From positions 1 to 64,000 of the forward strand of contig JAHBYW010000004.1 of the NCBI GenBank assembly GCA_019635755.1: a stretch of DNA of 64,000 bases. The letters run 5' to 3'. Every line of letters starts with the position of its first letter. Position 1 is the first letter of the stretch. Source of the DNA: Rhizobiaceae bacterium (GTDB taxonomy: Bacteria; Pseudomonadota; Alphaproteobacteria; Rhizobiales; Rhizobiaceae). The position numbers and the translations under genes are program-made. The notes beneath the pieces were generated by a model. It made no database searches. It worked only from the letters and a program-made list of their open reading frames with translations, and was not told the origin of the DNA. Shown piece by piece: positions 10,889 through 22,171 of this stretch.

Positions 10889-12225
<1,337 letters not shown>

Positions 12226-12229
<4 letters not shown>

Positions 12230-12831
12230 GGCTGATTCTGCTTGGCCCTCCAGGGGCCGGGAAGGGGACGCAGGCGCAGCGACTGGTCGAGAAACACGGC
12301 ATTCCACAATTGTCCACCGGCGACATGTTGCGCGCGGCGGTGAAGGCGGGGACGCCGGTTGGCCTGAAGGCAAAGGCGGTCATGGATGCCGGCGAACTCG
12401 TCTCCGACGAGATCGTCAACGCGATCGTGGCCGAGCGCATCGACCAGAAGGACTGTCGCAAGGGCTTCATCCTCGATGGCTATCCGCGCACGCTCCAGCA
12501 GGCCGACGCGGTCGGCAAGATGCTGACGAAGCGCAAGCGGAAGCTCGACGCTGTGATCGAACTGGTCGTCGACGACAAGGCGCTGCTCGGCCGCATCGCC
12601 AAGCGTTCCGCCGACGCGCGGGCCGCGGGACAGCCCGTCCGCAAGGACGACGATCCGGAGGTATTTCCGGAGCGGCTGCGCGAATACTACAAGAAGACGG
12701 CGCCGCTGACCGGCTACTACTACGCCAAGAAGCTGCTGACCAATGTCGACGGCATGGCGTCGATCGACGACGTGACCGACCAGATCGGTCGGATCCTGAA
12801 GGCCGTCAAGAAGACCGCGAAGAAGAAGTAG
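12226..12831 (+). CDS. adk: Adenylate kinase
   Basis: Cytosolic enzyme interconverting ATP + AMP and 2 ADP. It has 201 residues. The P-loop [10 protein letters not shown] lies at the N terminus and the motif FILDGYPRT in the middle. The LID is the short form without the four-cysteine zinc site or long insert, hence the length below the 214 residues of E. coli. The start overlaps the secY stop (ATGA). Its last 26 bases overlap the antisense SRPBCC gene tail to tail. Confidence 0.98.
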
Positions 12832-13321
12832 GCCGTGGTGCCTCGCCCGCGACATACGCGGCGAGGTTCTCCAGCGTCGACAGGAAGCCGGCCTGGTGGT
12901 CTTCGGCGGAAATGCCGGCCGGAACGTTCTCGGCGACGAAAACGACCCGCGTGAGCGGACCGGCTGGCTCGAGGCTCCAGGTCATCCTCATCGTTCCCGA
13001 ATAGGCCGGGTCGTCGGACGGGAAAGATACGTCCTGGACCAGTCTCCGGCCCGGCTCGATCCCGATGAACCGTCCCTCGACGACATCGGCATCCGTCGAC
13101 GCCTTTCCCGGGGAGAGCGGCGTCGGCGAATCGTGGACGAGGCGAAGGCGGTAGGCTCCTCCGGGGCGGAAGTCGAAGTGCTCGATCTCGCCATGCATGC
13201 CGCGTGGCGGCAGCCAGGCGATCCAGGCCGCCGGGTTGGAAAACGCAGCCCAGAGGACATCGGCGGGCGCCTTTATGTGCCTGTGGGCGCGGTCGGTGCG
13301 CTTGTGTTCGATGGGATCCAT
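12806..13321 (-). CDS. SRPBCC-domain (AHSA1-like) protein
   Basis: Predicted soluble protein of 171 residues with the START/Bet v1-like helix-grip fold. The N-terminal segment [20 protein letters not shown], the middle [15 protein letters not shown] and the C-terminal [13 protein letters not shown] are typical of the AHSA1/polyketide-cyclase-like group, which binds hydrophobic ligands; no substrate can be named. It lies antisense between adk and rpsM inside the ribosomal cluster and overlaps the adk 3' end by 26 bases. The ribosome binding site is weak (GGG next to the ATG). Insertion into a normally continuous operon suggests a lineage-specific gain. Confidence 0.85.
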   Translation of the reverse strand: MDPIEHKRTDRAHRHIKAPADVLWAAFSNPAAWIAWLPPRGMHGEIEHFDFRPGGAYRLRLVHDSPTPLSPGKASTDADVVEGRFIGIEPGRRLVQDVSFPSDDPAYSGTMRMTWSLEPAGPLTRVVFVAENVPAGISAEDHQAGFLSTLENLAAYVAGEAPRPTSSSRSS

Positions 13322-13374
13322 CCCGTGCTTAACCCGCTAAGCGCGTCCGGGCGGCAGAAAGTTCCGGCCTCCTG

Positions 13375-13403
13375 TTGACTCGGCCATGGACTCCCCCTAT
13401 TTG
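13375..13403 (+). promoter_or_regulatory. Sigma-70-type promoter for rpsM-rpsK-rpoA-rplQ
   Basis: TTGACT (13375-13380), a 17-base spacer and TATTTG (13398-13403). It lies about 150 bases before rpsM and just upstream of the antisense SRPBCC gene, which separates the alpha block from the spc block. Box match and spacing are good; activity is inferred. Confidence 0.65.
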
Positions 13404-13555
13404 CGCGGCACATTCCAATCAGTGTTGGACTGGCCGCCCTTTCGGGGCCGGCTGGTTTTTTGGTTGGAAGAACCCGCAAGGGCCGGCCTCCACCGGACGC
13501 GGGTCGACAATAACCCGCCGGCACCTTGCGCGCACGGCCGAAATGGAGACGTGAC

Positions 13556-13924
13556 ATGGCTCGTATTGCGGGCGTCAACATACCGACCAACAAGCGCGTC
13601 GTGATCGCGCTCCAGTACATTCACGGCATCGGCAAGAAGTTCGCGCAGGAGATCGTCGACAAGGTCGGTATCCCGGCCGAGCGCCGCGTCAACCAGCTGA
13701 CCGACGCGGAAGTGCTGGCGATCCGCGAGACCATCGACCGCGACTACCAGGTCGAGGGTGACCTGCGCCGTGAAGTGTCGATGAACATCAAGCGGCTGAT
13801 GGATCTCGGTTCGTACCGTGGCCTGCGTCACCGCCGCTCGCTGCCGGTTCGCGGCCAGCGCACGCACACCAACGCCCGTACCCGCAAGGGCCCGGCGAAG
13901 GCGATCGCAGGCAAGAAGAAGTAG
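13556..13924 (+). CDS. rpsM: 30S ribosomal protein S13
   Basis: Head protein contacting P-site tRNA and the large subunit. It has 122 residues (E. coli 118). It begins [15 protein letters not shown] and carries [20 protein letters not shown] and the tail [17 protein letters not shown]. The ATG at 13556 follows GGAGA; a ten-residue upstream extension lacks family support. A 123-base spacer rich in GACTGCC-type repeats follows. Confidence 0.98.
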   Translation: MARIAGVNIPTNKRVVIALQYIHGIGKKFAQEIVDKVGIPAERRVNQLTDAEVLAIRETIDRDYQVEGDLRREVSMNIKRLMDLGSYRGLRHRRSLPVRGQRTHTNARTRKGPAKAIAGKKK

Positions 13925-13990
13925 TTGGCGGCAGTCGCCAATCGACAATAGGCAGTCGTGTCCGACTGCCGACTGCCGAATCCCGACTGC
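13925..13990 (+). repeat. GACTGCC repeat hairpins in rpsM-rpsK spacer
   Basis: Two hairpins in tandem: TTGGCG (13925-13930) with CGCCAA (13936-13941), and a perfect 8-bp GGCAGTCG (13951-13958) with CGACTGCC (13963-13970) around TGTC. Further GACTGC copies follow at 13971 and 13985. The module looks like a short palindromic repeat placed in the operon; other genomic copies cannot be checked here. Confidence 0.5.
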
Positions 13991-14047
13991 TTCCTGGTGT
14001 AGCCGCTGGCATTACGGCGGCGTCGATATCGAAACAAAGGACTTGAA

Positions 14048-14437
14048 ATGGCCAAGGAAGCCACCCGCGTCCGCAAGCGCGAACGCAAAAACATCTCGTC
14101 GGGCGTCGCCCACGTCAATTCGACCTTCAACAACACCATGATCACGGTGACCGACGCGCAAGGCAACACGATTGCCTGGTCGTCGGCCGGTGCCCAGGGC
14201 TTCAAGGGATCGCGCAAGTCGACCCCGTTCGCGGCCCAGGTCGCCGCCGAGGACGTCGCCCGCAAGGCGCAGGAGCATGGCATGCGCCTGCTCGAGGTCG
14301 AGGTGTGCGGACCGGGTTCCGGCCGCGAGTCGGCTCTGCGTGCCCTCCAGGCCGCCGGTTTCACGATCACGTCGATCCGCGACGTGACGCCGATCCCGCA
14401 CAATGGCTGCCGGCCCCGCAAGAAGCGTCGCGTCTAA
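14048..14437 (+). CDS. rpsK: 30S ribosomal protein S11
   Basis: Platform protein near the mRNA exit site. It has 129 residues, the same as E. coli. It contains [20 protein letters not shown] and the C-terminal [18 protein letters not shown]. The ATG lies 7 bases after AAAGGA. A terminator-like hairpin sits in the 102 bases before rpoA. Confidence 0.98.
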   Translation: MAKEATRVRKRERKNISSGVAHVNSTFNNTMITVTDAQGNTIAWSSAGAQGFKGSRKSTPFAAQVAAEDVARKAQEHGMRLLEVEVCGPGSGRESALRALQAAGFTITSIRDVTPIPHNGCRPRKKRRV

Positions 14438-14452
14438 TTCGAATGTGTGTGC

Positions 14453-14488
14453 AGCGAGGCGCCGTCCGGCGCTTCGCTCGTTCTTTTT
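14453..14488 (+). terminator. Terminator-like hairpin between rpsK and rpoA
   Basis: An 11-bp stem (14453-14463 with 14468-14478, one G-T pair) closes a GTCC tetraloop and is followed by CG, TTC and five T (14479-14488). This fits an intrinsic terminator inside the operon. A second 8-bp stem, CCCGCCAC (14497-14504) with GTGGCGGG (14514-14521), stands just before the rpoA ribosome binding site. Partial termination or attenuation is inference. Confidence 0.55.
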
Positions 14489-14539
14489 CCAGATCGCCCG
14501 CCACGATTGGATGGTGGCGGGGAACGGAAGGAAATCCAG

Positions 14540-15550
14540 ATGATCCAGAAGAACTGGCAGGAACTGATCAAGCCCAACAAAATCGAATTCTCGTCGAAGG
14601 GCAAGACGCAGACCACCCTCGTCGCCGAACCGCTCGAGCGCGGCTTCGGCCTCACGCTCGGCAACGCGCTGCGGCGCGTGCTGCTGTCGTCGCTGCGCGG
14701 CGCCGCGGTGACCGCCGTCCAGATCGACGGCGTGCTGCATGAATTCTCCTCGATCGCCGGCGTCCGCGAGGACGTGACCGACATCGTGCTGAACATCAAG
14801 GAAATCGCCATCAAGATGGAAGGCGACGGCCCGAAGCGCATGGTCGTGCGCAAGCAGGGCCCGGGCACCGTTACGGCTGGTGACATCCAGACGGTGGGCG
14901 ACGTCGAGATCCTGAACCCCGACCACGTGATCTGCACCCTCGACGAGGGCGCGGAGATCCGCATGGAGTTCACCGTCGACACCGGCAAGGGCTACGTCCC
15001 CGCCGAGCGCAACCGCGCCGAGGATGCGCCGATCGGGCTGATTCCCGTCGACAGCCTCTACTCGCCGGTGAAGAAGGTCTCCTACCGCGTCGAGAACACC
15101 CGCGAGGGCCAGGTCCTCGACTACGACAAGCTGACCATGACGCTGGAGACCGACGGCTCGATCTCCGGCGAGGACGCGGTGGCCTTCGCGGCGCGCATCC
15201 TGCAGGACCAGCTGGCGCTGTTCGTCAACTTCGACGAGCCGCAGAAGGCGACCGAGGCCGAGGCCGTCACCGAACTCGCGTTCAACCCGGCGCTGCTGAA
15301 GAAGGTCGACGAACTGGAACTGTCGGTCCGTTCGGCCAACTGCCTGAAGAACGACAACATCGTCTACATCGGCGACCTGATCCAGAAGACCGAAGCCGAG
15401 ATGCTGCGCACCCCGAACTTCGGCCGCAAGTCGCTGAACGAGATCAAGGAAGTCCTCGCGGCGATGGGCCTGCACCTCGGCATGGAAGTGCCGGACTGGC
15501 CGCCGGAGAACATCGAAGACCTCGCCAAGCGCTACGAAGACCAATATTGA
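14540..15550 (+). CDS. rpoA: RNA polymerase alpha subunit
   Basis: Scaffold subunit of RNA polymerase. The N-terminal domain dimerises and binds beta and beta prime; the C-terminal domain binds UP elements and activators. It has 336 residues (E. coli 329). [20 protein letters not shown] marks the N-terminal domain, and [18 protein letters not shown] with [13 protein letters not shown]-like [20 protein letters not shown] marks the C-terminal domain. GGAAGGAAA precedes the ATG at 14540; upstream in-frame extension to 14447 was rejected. Confidence 0.99.
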   Translation: MIQKNWQELIKPNKIEFSSKGKTQTTLVAEPLERGFGLTLGNALRRVLLSSLRGAAVTAVQIDGVLHEFSSIAGVREDVTDIVLNIKEIAIKMEGDGPKRMVVRKQGPGTVTAGDIQTVGDVEILNPDHVICTLDEGAEIRMEFTVDTGKGYVPAERNRAEDAPIGLIPVDSLYSPVKKVSYRVENTREGQVLDYDKLTMTLETDGSISGEDAVAFAARILQDQLALFVNFDEPQKATEAEAVTELAFNPALLKKVDELELSVRSANCLKNDNIVYIGDLIQKTEAEMLRTPNFGRKSLNEIKEVLAAMGLHLGMEVPDWPPENIEDLAKRYEDQY

Positions 15551-15562
15551 GCCTGGTACCGA

Positions 15563-15627
15563 GGACCGGCGGCGCAAGCTGCCGGGTCCGACGGCCTTGC
15601 GGAAAACCATCAGAGGCCGTGGCCTCT
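15563..15627 (+). other. Two stem-loops in rpoA-rplQ spacer
   Basis: An 11-bp imperfect stem with a GCAA tetraloop (15563-15589) is followed by AGAGGC/GCCTCT (15612-15627, four-base loop). The second ends 26 bases before the rplQ start. No T-run follows either. These may be processing sites or translational control elements. Confidence 0.4.
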
Positions 15628-15653
15628 TGAACAACTGAAGAAGGAAGAGACAC

Positions 15654-16082
15654 ATGCGCCACGGTTTCCAAGGCCGCCGCTTCGCCCGTAGTGTCAGCCA
15701 CCGCAAGGCGATGTTCGCCAATCTCGCGGTATCGCTGATCGAACACGAGCAGATCGTGACCACGCTCGAGAAGGCGAAGGACCTGCGTCCGATCGTCGAG
15801 AAGCTGGTGACGCTCGGCAAGCGCGGTGATCTTCACGCCCGCCGCCAGGTGATCGCCCAGATCGGCAACGAGCCGGTGGTGAAGCGCCTGTTCGAGACGC
15901 TCGCGCCGCGCTACGCGCAGCGCAACGGCGGCTATCTTCGCATCATGAAGGCCGGCTTCCGCAGGGGCGACAACGCGGCAATGGCCGTGATCGAGTTCGT
16001 CGATCGCGATACCTCGGCCAAGGGTGCGGCCGACCGCGCCCGCCTCGAGGCCGAAGGACCGGCCGAGACTGAGGCGGCATAA
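15654..16082 (+). CDS. rplQ: 50S ribosomal protein L17
   Basis: Large-subunit protein near the tunnel exit. It has 142 residues (E. coli 127), with an Ala/Glu-rich tail. It begins [20 protein letters not shown] and contains [30 protein letters not shown] lies before the ATG. It is the last gene of the cluster and is followed by an intrinsic terminator. Confidence 0.98.
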   Translation: MRHGFQGRRFARSVSHRKAMFANLAVSLIEHEQIVTTLEKAKDLRPIVEKLVTLGKRGDLHARRQVIAQIGNEPVVKRLFETLAPRYAQRNGGYLRIMKAGFRRGDNAAMAVIEFVDRDTSAKGAADRARLEAEGPAETEAA

Positions 16083-16111
16083 GCCTTCGGCATTTCTTGA
16101 AACTGCTTCAG

Positions 16112-16132
16112 GGGCCTTCGCGGCCCCTTTTG
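16112..16132 (+). terminator. Intrinsic terminator after rplQ
   Basis: GGGGCC (16112-16117), loop TTCGC, GGCCCC (16123-16128), then TTTT. It closes the ribosomal cluster. Confidence 0.75.
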
Positions 16133-16162
16133 CTTGCGGGGGCGAGAGCCTAGATCGGCTGA

Positions 16163-16834
16163 ATGACCAAGCTCACCCGCCGCGCCTTCGGCTTCGCCAC
16201 GGCTGCGCTCGTCGCAACGACCGTCGGCGCTCGTTCCACGGAGGTCGACATGACCCTGCTCGAAGCTGCGGCCGCGGGGGACGCCGCCGGCGTCCTGGCT
16301 GCGATCGCCGCAGGCGCCGCGCTGGAGACTCGCGATTCCACCAGGCGCACCGCCCTGCTGATCGCAACCCACGGGAACCACGTCGAGGTGGCGCGCGCAT
16401 TGATCGCGGCCGGCGCGGACGTCAACGCCAAGGACAACATCCGCGACACGCCGCTCCTCTACGCGGGCGCGGAAGGGCGCAACGACATCCTGACGCTGAT
16501 CCTCGCCACCGGCCGGGCCGATTTAACGGACACCAACCGTTACGGCGGCACGGCGCTGATCCCGGCCGCGCACCACGGCCATCCGGAAACAGTGCGCATC
16601 CTGCTCGGCACGGATATCGACATCGACCATGTCAACAATCTCGGCTGGACGGCGCTGATCGAGGCCGTAATCCTCGGCGACGGCGGCACGGTCTATCAGG
16701 AGATCGTCGGGCTGCTGGTCGATGCCGGCGCCAACAACATCCCCGACCGCGACGGCGTGACGCCGTTGGAGCACGCCCGACGGATGGGTTTCGACGCCAT
16801 CGCGCAGCGCATCGACGCCGGCCCGCTCCGCTGA
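16163..16834 (+). CDS. Ankyrin-repeat protein with Tat signal
   Basis: Predicted periplasmic protein of 223 residues. The N terminus has a twin-arginine motif LTRRAFGFATAALVATT (residues 4-20), then about five ankyrin repeats from residue 30 to 215, for example GNHVEVARALIAAGADVNAK (71-90) and GWTALIEAVI (161-170). Ankyrin repeats mediate protein contacts, so it is likely an adaptor; the partner is unknown. It follows the ribosomal terminator by 30 bases and precedes a dioxygenase fusion in the same direction. Confidence 0.85.
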   Translation: MTKLTRRAFGFATAALVATTVGARSTEVDMTLLEAAAAGDAAGVLAAIAAGAALETRDSTRRTALLIATHGNHVEVARALIAAGADVNAKDNIRDTPLLYAGAEGRNDILTLILATGRADLTDTNRYGGTALIPAAHHGHPETVRILLGTDIDIDHVNNLGWTALIEAVILGDGGTVYQEIVGLLVDAGANNIPDRDGVTPLEHARRMGFDAIAQRIDAGPLR

Positions 16835-16907
16835 CGATCCGCCCGCAAAGGGTTGAAGAACCGATCGATTGCGGCCATTCTTCACGCGCTAACGAGTGCA
16901 GGCGGAA

Positions 16908-18038
16908 ATGGCACGATACCGGCTTCTCGAAGCGGGCGACCCGGCTCCCTGGTTCACCCAGGCGAGCACGTCGAATCCCGCCTTTCACTTCGACACGGCG
17001 GGCGGCCGCTACATCGTGCTGTGCCTGTTCGGCACCGCAGGCGACGCGCACGGCCAGGCGATGCTGTCGATCGTCGACGAACATCGCGCGCTGTTCGACG
17101 ACCAGAGGCTCTCGTTCTTCGGTGTCAGCTTCGATCCCGCCGACCAGGCGTCCGGCCGCGTCGCCGAGTCGTTGCCGGGCGTGCGCCATTTCTGGGACTT
17201 CGATGGCACCATCGGCAGGCTCTACGGTGCCGTGGACGTCGATGCGGCGGGTGGGGCGTCGGCGATCCGTCGTCAGTGGATCGTGCTGGACCCGTCGCTG
17301 CGCGTGCTGAAGGTCGTTGCCGCCGCACCGGATGCCGCCGAACGCACGGAGGTCGCGGCCTATCTCGCAACGCTCCCGCCCGTCGGAGACGCCGCAGGCT
17401 TCTCCGTACAGGCGCCGATCATCGTGCTCCCCAACGTCTTCGAGCCCGAACTCTGCCAGGAACTCATCGCGCTCTACGATGCGCATGGCGGAACGGAATC
17501 GGGCTTCATGCGCGAGGTCGACGGCAAGACGGTCGCCGTGAGCGACCATCGCCACAAACGCCGCGCGGACTACCTGATCACCGACGAGGCACTCGTCGGG
17601 AGGCTCCAGGCCCGTTTCCGACGACGCGTGATTCCCGAGATCAGGAAGGTGCACCAGTTCGAAGTGACGCGAATGGAGCGCTACATCGTCGCCTGCTACG
17701 ACAGCAAGGACGGCGGGCATTTCGGCGCGCACCGCGACAACACGACCAAGGGCACGGCGCATCGGCGTTTCGCCGCATCGATCAACCTGAACGGCGAGTT
17801 CGAGGGCGGCGAGGTCTGGTTCCCGGAATACGGCCGCCGCTCGTTCAAACCGCCGCCGGGCGGCGCGGTGGTGTTCTCGTGCTCGCTGCTCCACGCGGTG
17901 ACGCCGGTCACGACCGGCCGCCGCTTCGCCTTCCTGCCGTTCCTGTACGACGACGCGGCCGCGAAGATCCGCGAAGCCAACAACCAGTTCCTGGATGCCA
18001 GCGTCGGCAAGTACAAGAGCCGGCCAGGCGGCGGCTAG
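16908..18038 (+). CDS. Peroxiredoxin-like domain fused to 2-oxoglutarate/Fe(II) dioxygenase
   Basis: Two-domain protein of 376 residues. Residues 1-160 resemble an AhpC/TSA-type thioredoxin fold (DPAPWF, LSFFGVSFDP, FWDFDGTIGRLYGAV), but the position expected for the peroxidatic cysteine, three after T43, is D46. Residues 170-350 form a 2OG-Fe(II) dioxygenase (prolyl 4-hydroxylase-like) with the iron triad H275, D277 and H329 and a 2-oxoglutarate-binding Arg at 338 or 339. It probably hydroxylates or oxidises an unknown substrate, with the first domain in a binding role. The ATG at 16908 is preferred to a GTG four codons earlier; this start is uncertain. Confidence 0.8.
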   Translation: MARYRLLEAGDPAPWFTQASTSNPAFHFDTAGGRYIVLCLFGTAGDAHGQAMLSIVDEHRALFDDQRLSFFGVSFDPADQASGRVAESLPGVRHFWDFDGTIGRLYGAVDVDAAGGASAIRRQWIVLDPSLRVLKVVAAAPDAAERTEVAAYLATLPPVGDAAGFSVQAPIIVLPNVFEPELCQELIALYDAHGGTESGFMREVDGKTVAVSDHRHKRRADYLITDEALVGRLQARFRRRVIPEIRKVHQFEVTRMERYIVACYDSKDGGHFGAHRDNTTKGTAHRRFAASINLNGEFEGGEVWFPEYGRRSFKPPPGGAVVFSCSLLHAVTPVTTGRRFAFLPFLYDDAAAKIREANNQFLDASVGKYKSRPGGG

Positions 18039-18080
18039 GCTGCCACATCCTAGGTCTCCAGGTCGAGCCGGAAGCCGCAT

Positions 18081-18470
18081 ATGGAGTTTGTTGCGATGAT
18101 GCGCATACGACATGTCGCCCTCGTTCTGTGCCTTGCCTCCGCGGCCATGACCGGTCGTGCGTTGGCCGAACAGACGCCGGCCGAAATCCTCGCCGGGGGC
18201 ACTGCGAACACGATCGGCGAGGCCGGGGCGACGGGCTGCAAGGACAAGGCGAAGGCGATGGAACTGGTCGAGGCCGGCAAGAAGGACGACCAGATGGAAT
18301 ACATCCGCCTGTGGGCCGAGGGCATGCAGGACCAGTCGTGCCGGGGCTTTGTTACCGGGCTCGGCGTGTCGCTGGAGACGGCGGACGAGGATGGCTGGGA
18401 CTGCATCCTGCCGATCGACGATCCGGACAACCGCGCCTGCTTCTGGATCGAGACCGGGCGGTTGAAATAG
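18081..18470 (+). CDS. Small secreted protein, unknown family
   Basis: It has 129 residues. I do not recognise the family. Residues 1-30 form a Sec signal peptide (positive MMRIRH, hydrophobic VALVLCLASAAM, cut near ALAEQ). The mature part of about 100 residues is acidic and has four cysteines (in GCK, SCR, DCI and ACF), enough for two disulfides. The ATGs at 18096 or 18099 could also be the start and would give a cleaner signal peptide. It lies 42 bases after the dioxygenase fusion and may be cotranscribed. Confidence 0.6.
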   Translation: MEFVAMMRIRHVALVLCLASAAMTGRALAEQTPAEILAGGTANTIGEAGATGCKDKAKAMELVEAGKKDDQMEYIRLWAEGMQDQSCRGFVTGLGVSLETADEDGWDCILPIDDPDNRACFWIETGRLK

Positions 18471-18548
18471 CCGCCGGCGCGCGCACCTGCGGCCTTTCAA
18501 TTTCCCCATTCGTGGCAACAATGGCCGCCTTCGATTGAAGGATTCGCC

Positions 18549-20015
<1,467 letters not shown>

Positions 20016-20045
20016 AAACCGGCCATCTGTCCTATATGACGCGGC

Positions 20046-21359
20046 ATGGCCGATCTCTTCAACGCGGGTGAACCGGCAGCGCCGCCGCCCGGGCGTCCGC
20101 TGGCGGACCGCCTGCGTCCCCGGGCCCTGGCCGACGTGGTCGGCCAGGAGCACCTGACCGGCGACGACGGCGCGCTGACGCGCATGATCCGCTCGGGAAC
20201 GCTGGGGTCGATGATCTTCTGGGGCCCGCCCGGCACCGGCAAGACGACCGTCGCGCGCCTTCTGGCGGGCGAGACGAGCCTGGCTTTCGAGCAGATATCG
20301 GCGATCTTCTCCGGCGTCGCCGACCTGAAGAAGGTCTTCGAGACGGCGCGGCTGCGGCGGACCAACGGCCGGCAGACGCTTCTGTTCGCGGACGAGATCC
20401 ATCGCTTCAACCGCGCCCAGCAGGACAGCTTCCTGCCGGTCATGGAGGACGGCACAGTCATCCTGATCGGCGCCACAACCGAGAACCCGTCCTTCGAGCT
20501 CAACGCCGCGCTTCTGTCTCGTGCCCGCGTGCTCGTTTTCCATTCGCTCGGCGAAGAGAGCATCGGCCGCCTGCTGTCGCGCGCGGAGGAGATGGAGGGA
20601 AGGGCGCTGCCGCTGGACGTCGAGGCGAGGGGTTCGTTGCTCCGGATGGCGGACGGCGACGGCCGCGCCGCGCTGACGCTCGCCGAGGAGGTGTGGCGGG
20701 CGGCGAGGCCCGGCGAAGTCTTCGACGCCGAAGGACTGCAGCGGGTCGTCCAGCGCCGCGCGCCGATCTACGACAAGGGCCAGGACGGCCACTACAACCT
20801 GATCTCGGCGCTCCACAAGTCGGTGCGCGGCTCCGATCCGGACGCCGCCTTGTATTACTTGGCGCGCATGTTCGATGCCGGCGAGGATCCGCTCTATCTC
20901 GGACGCCGACTGGTGAGGATGGCGATCGAGGACATCGGCCTCGCCGATCCGCAGGCGCTCGTCGTCGCCAACGCCGCCAAGGACGCCTACGACTATCTGG
21001 GGTCGCCGGAGGGCGAACTCGCTTTCGCGCAGGCCTGCATCTACCTGGCGACCGCGCCGAAATCGAACGCCGGCTACACCGCGTTCAAGGCGGCGACCGC
21101 CGCAGCCAAGGAGCACGGCTCGCTGCTGCCGCCCAAGCATATCCTGAACGCGCCGACCAAGCTGATGAAGGCGGAGAGCTACGGCGCGGGCTATCAATAC
21201 GATCACGACCAGCCCGACGCATTCTCCGGCCAGGACTATTTCCCCGAGAAAATGGGCCGGCAGGTCTTCTACGATCCACCGGATCGCGGCTTCGAACGCG
21301 AGATTCGCAAGCGGCTCGACTATTGGGCGAAGCTGCGCCGAGAGCGGCAGGGCGGTTGA
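20046..21359 (+). CDS. rarA: Replication-associated recombination protein A
   Basis: AAA+ ATPase (MgsA/RarA, relative of Mgs1/WRNIP1) acting at stalled replication forks. It has 437 residues. Walker A GPPGTGKT is at 60-67, Walker B is LLFADEIHRFN, and the sensor-type segment is LIGATTENPSFELN. The C-terminal domain has YDKGQDGHYNLISALHKSVR and APTKLMKAESYG, diagnostic for the family. It is often found downstream of a deg gene in rhizobia. Confidence 0.96.
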   Translation: MADLFNAGEPAAPPPGRPLADRLRPRALADVVGQEHLTGDDGALTRMIRSGTLGSMIFWGPPGTGKTTVARLLAGETSLAFEQISAIFSGVADLKKVFETARLRRTNGRQTLLFADEIHRFNRAQQDSFLPVMEDGTVILIGATTENPSFELNAALLSRARVLVFHSLGEESIGRLLSRAEEMEGRALPLDVEARGSLLRMADGDGRAALTLAEEVWRAARPGEVFDAEGLQRVVQRRAPIYDKGQDGHYNLISALHKSVRGSDPDAALYYLARMFDAGEDPLYLGRRLVRMAIEDIGLADPQALVVANAAKDAYDYLGSPEGELAFAQACIYLATAPKSNAGYTAFKAATAAAKEHGSLLPPKHILNAPTKLMKAESYGAGYQYDHDQPDAFSGQDYFPEKMGRQVFYDPPDRGFEREIRKRLDYWAKLRRERQGG

Positions 21360-21400
21360 GGCAGGTCGGCGACACGGACCCGCCACGGGCGGGCAGCGAG

Positions 21401-22150
21401 ATGTCCGGCTGGCGGGTCGGCAGAGGCACTCCCGGCGGTCTTCACGTCGCTCCTGCCGATCGCAGCGCGCGTCCGCAGTGGGCGGGCGGGCAGGCGGTAC
21501 CGGGTTTCGGCGCCTCGCTGGCGCTGCACGGTCTCCTGCTCATCGCCGTTCTGGTCTCGCCGGTGGGGCCGTCGCTCCACCTGCCACCTCAACCGCCTGC
21601 GATCAGCGTCGAGATCGTCCCTGCGCCCGCCGCCGTGCCGGATACCTCGGGTGTGGAGGACCCCGCCGTGCTCGCGGTTCCGCCTGCTGCCGGCGACATT
21701 GGCACGGCGCGCCCGGACACCCCGGTACCGCCAGCGGCGACGGATGGATATGTAAAGCCGGCGACGATGCTGTCGGCCGCAGCGATGGCTGATCCGCGCA
21801 GCGCCAAGGCTCGGCGGGCGCTGGCGACGTTCTCCGCCGGCGAACGCCCGGTCCAAATATGCAACCTCGAAGCCATGCAGCAGATCGCGGCCTGGAACGC
21901 CGGCCTCCGGCCGGATTTCGTCGTCGCGTTCGCGCGCTCGACCGAAGTGCTCATGGGCGACATGCTGCGCGCCGGCGGCGCCGCCGTGCACAGCGGCGAC
22001 GCGTGGTACGATCTCAGCTACAACTGCGAACTGAGCCGAGGCCATGATACCGTTCTGGCGTTCGAATTCCGTCTCGGCGCGGCGATCCCGGTGCGTGAGC
22101 AGGACCGGCTGGGCCTGCCTCCGGAGATTGAGGCCGACGATGACGACTGA
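21401..22150 (+). CDS. DUF930-domain protein with TonB-like N terminus
   Basis: It has 249 residues. A single membrane segment (about 37-54) is followed by a Pro/Ala-rich linker (55-115), the layout of TonB-like envelope-spanning proteins. The C-terminal domain starting at MLSAAAMADPRSAKARRAL with VQICNLEAMQQIAAWN matches the DUF930 family found in rhizobia. Function is unknown; it is likely anchored in the inner membrane with the domain in the periplasm. The ATG at 21401 follows GGGCAGCGAG. Confidence 0.8.
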   Translation: MSGWRVGRGTPGGLHVAPADRSARPQWAGGQAVPGFGASLALHGLLLIAVLVSPVGPSLHLPPQPPAISVEIVPAPAAVPDTSGVEDPAVLAVPPAAGDIGTARPDTPVPPAATDGYVKPATMLSAAAMADPRSAKARRALATFSAGERPVQICNLEAMQQIAAWNAGLRPDFVVAFARSTEVLMGDMLRAGGAAVHSGDAWYDLSYNCELSRGHDTVLAFEFRLGAAIPVREQDRLGLPPEIEADDDD

Positions 22151-22171
22151 CCGCGGCGGGAGAACGGGACG

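Noticed and set aside
14012-15820. Minus-strand 602-codon frame opposite rpsK-rpoA-rplQ
   Set aside because: Antisense shadow of conserved ribosomal and polymerase genes.
22150-22171. Fluoride riboswitch before crcB
   Set aside because: Only about 20 bases separate crcB from the upstream gene and no riboswitch core is seen there.
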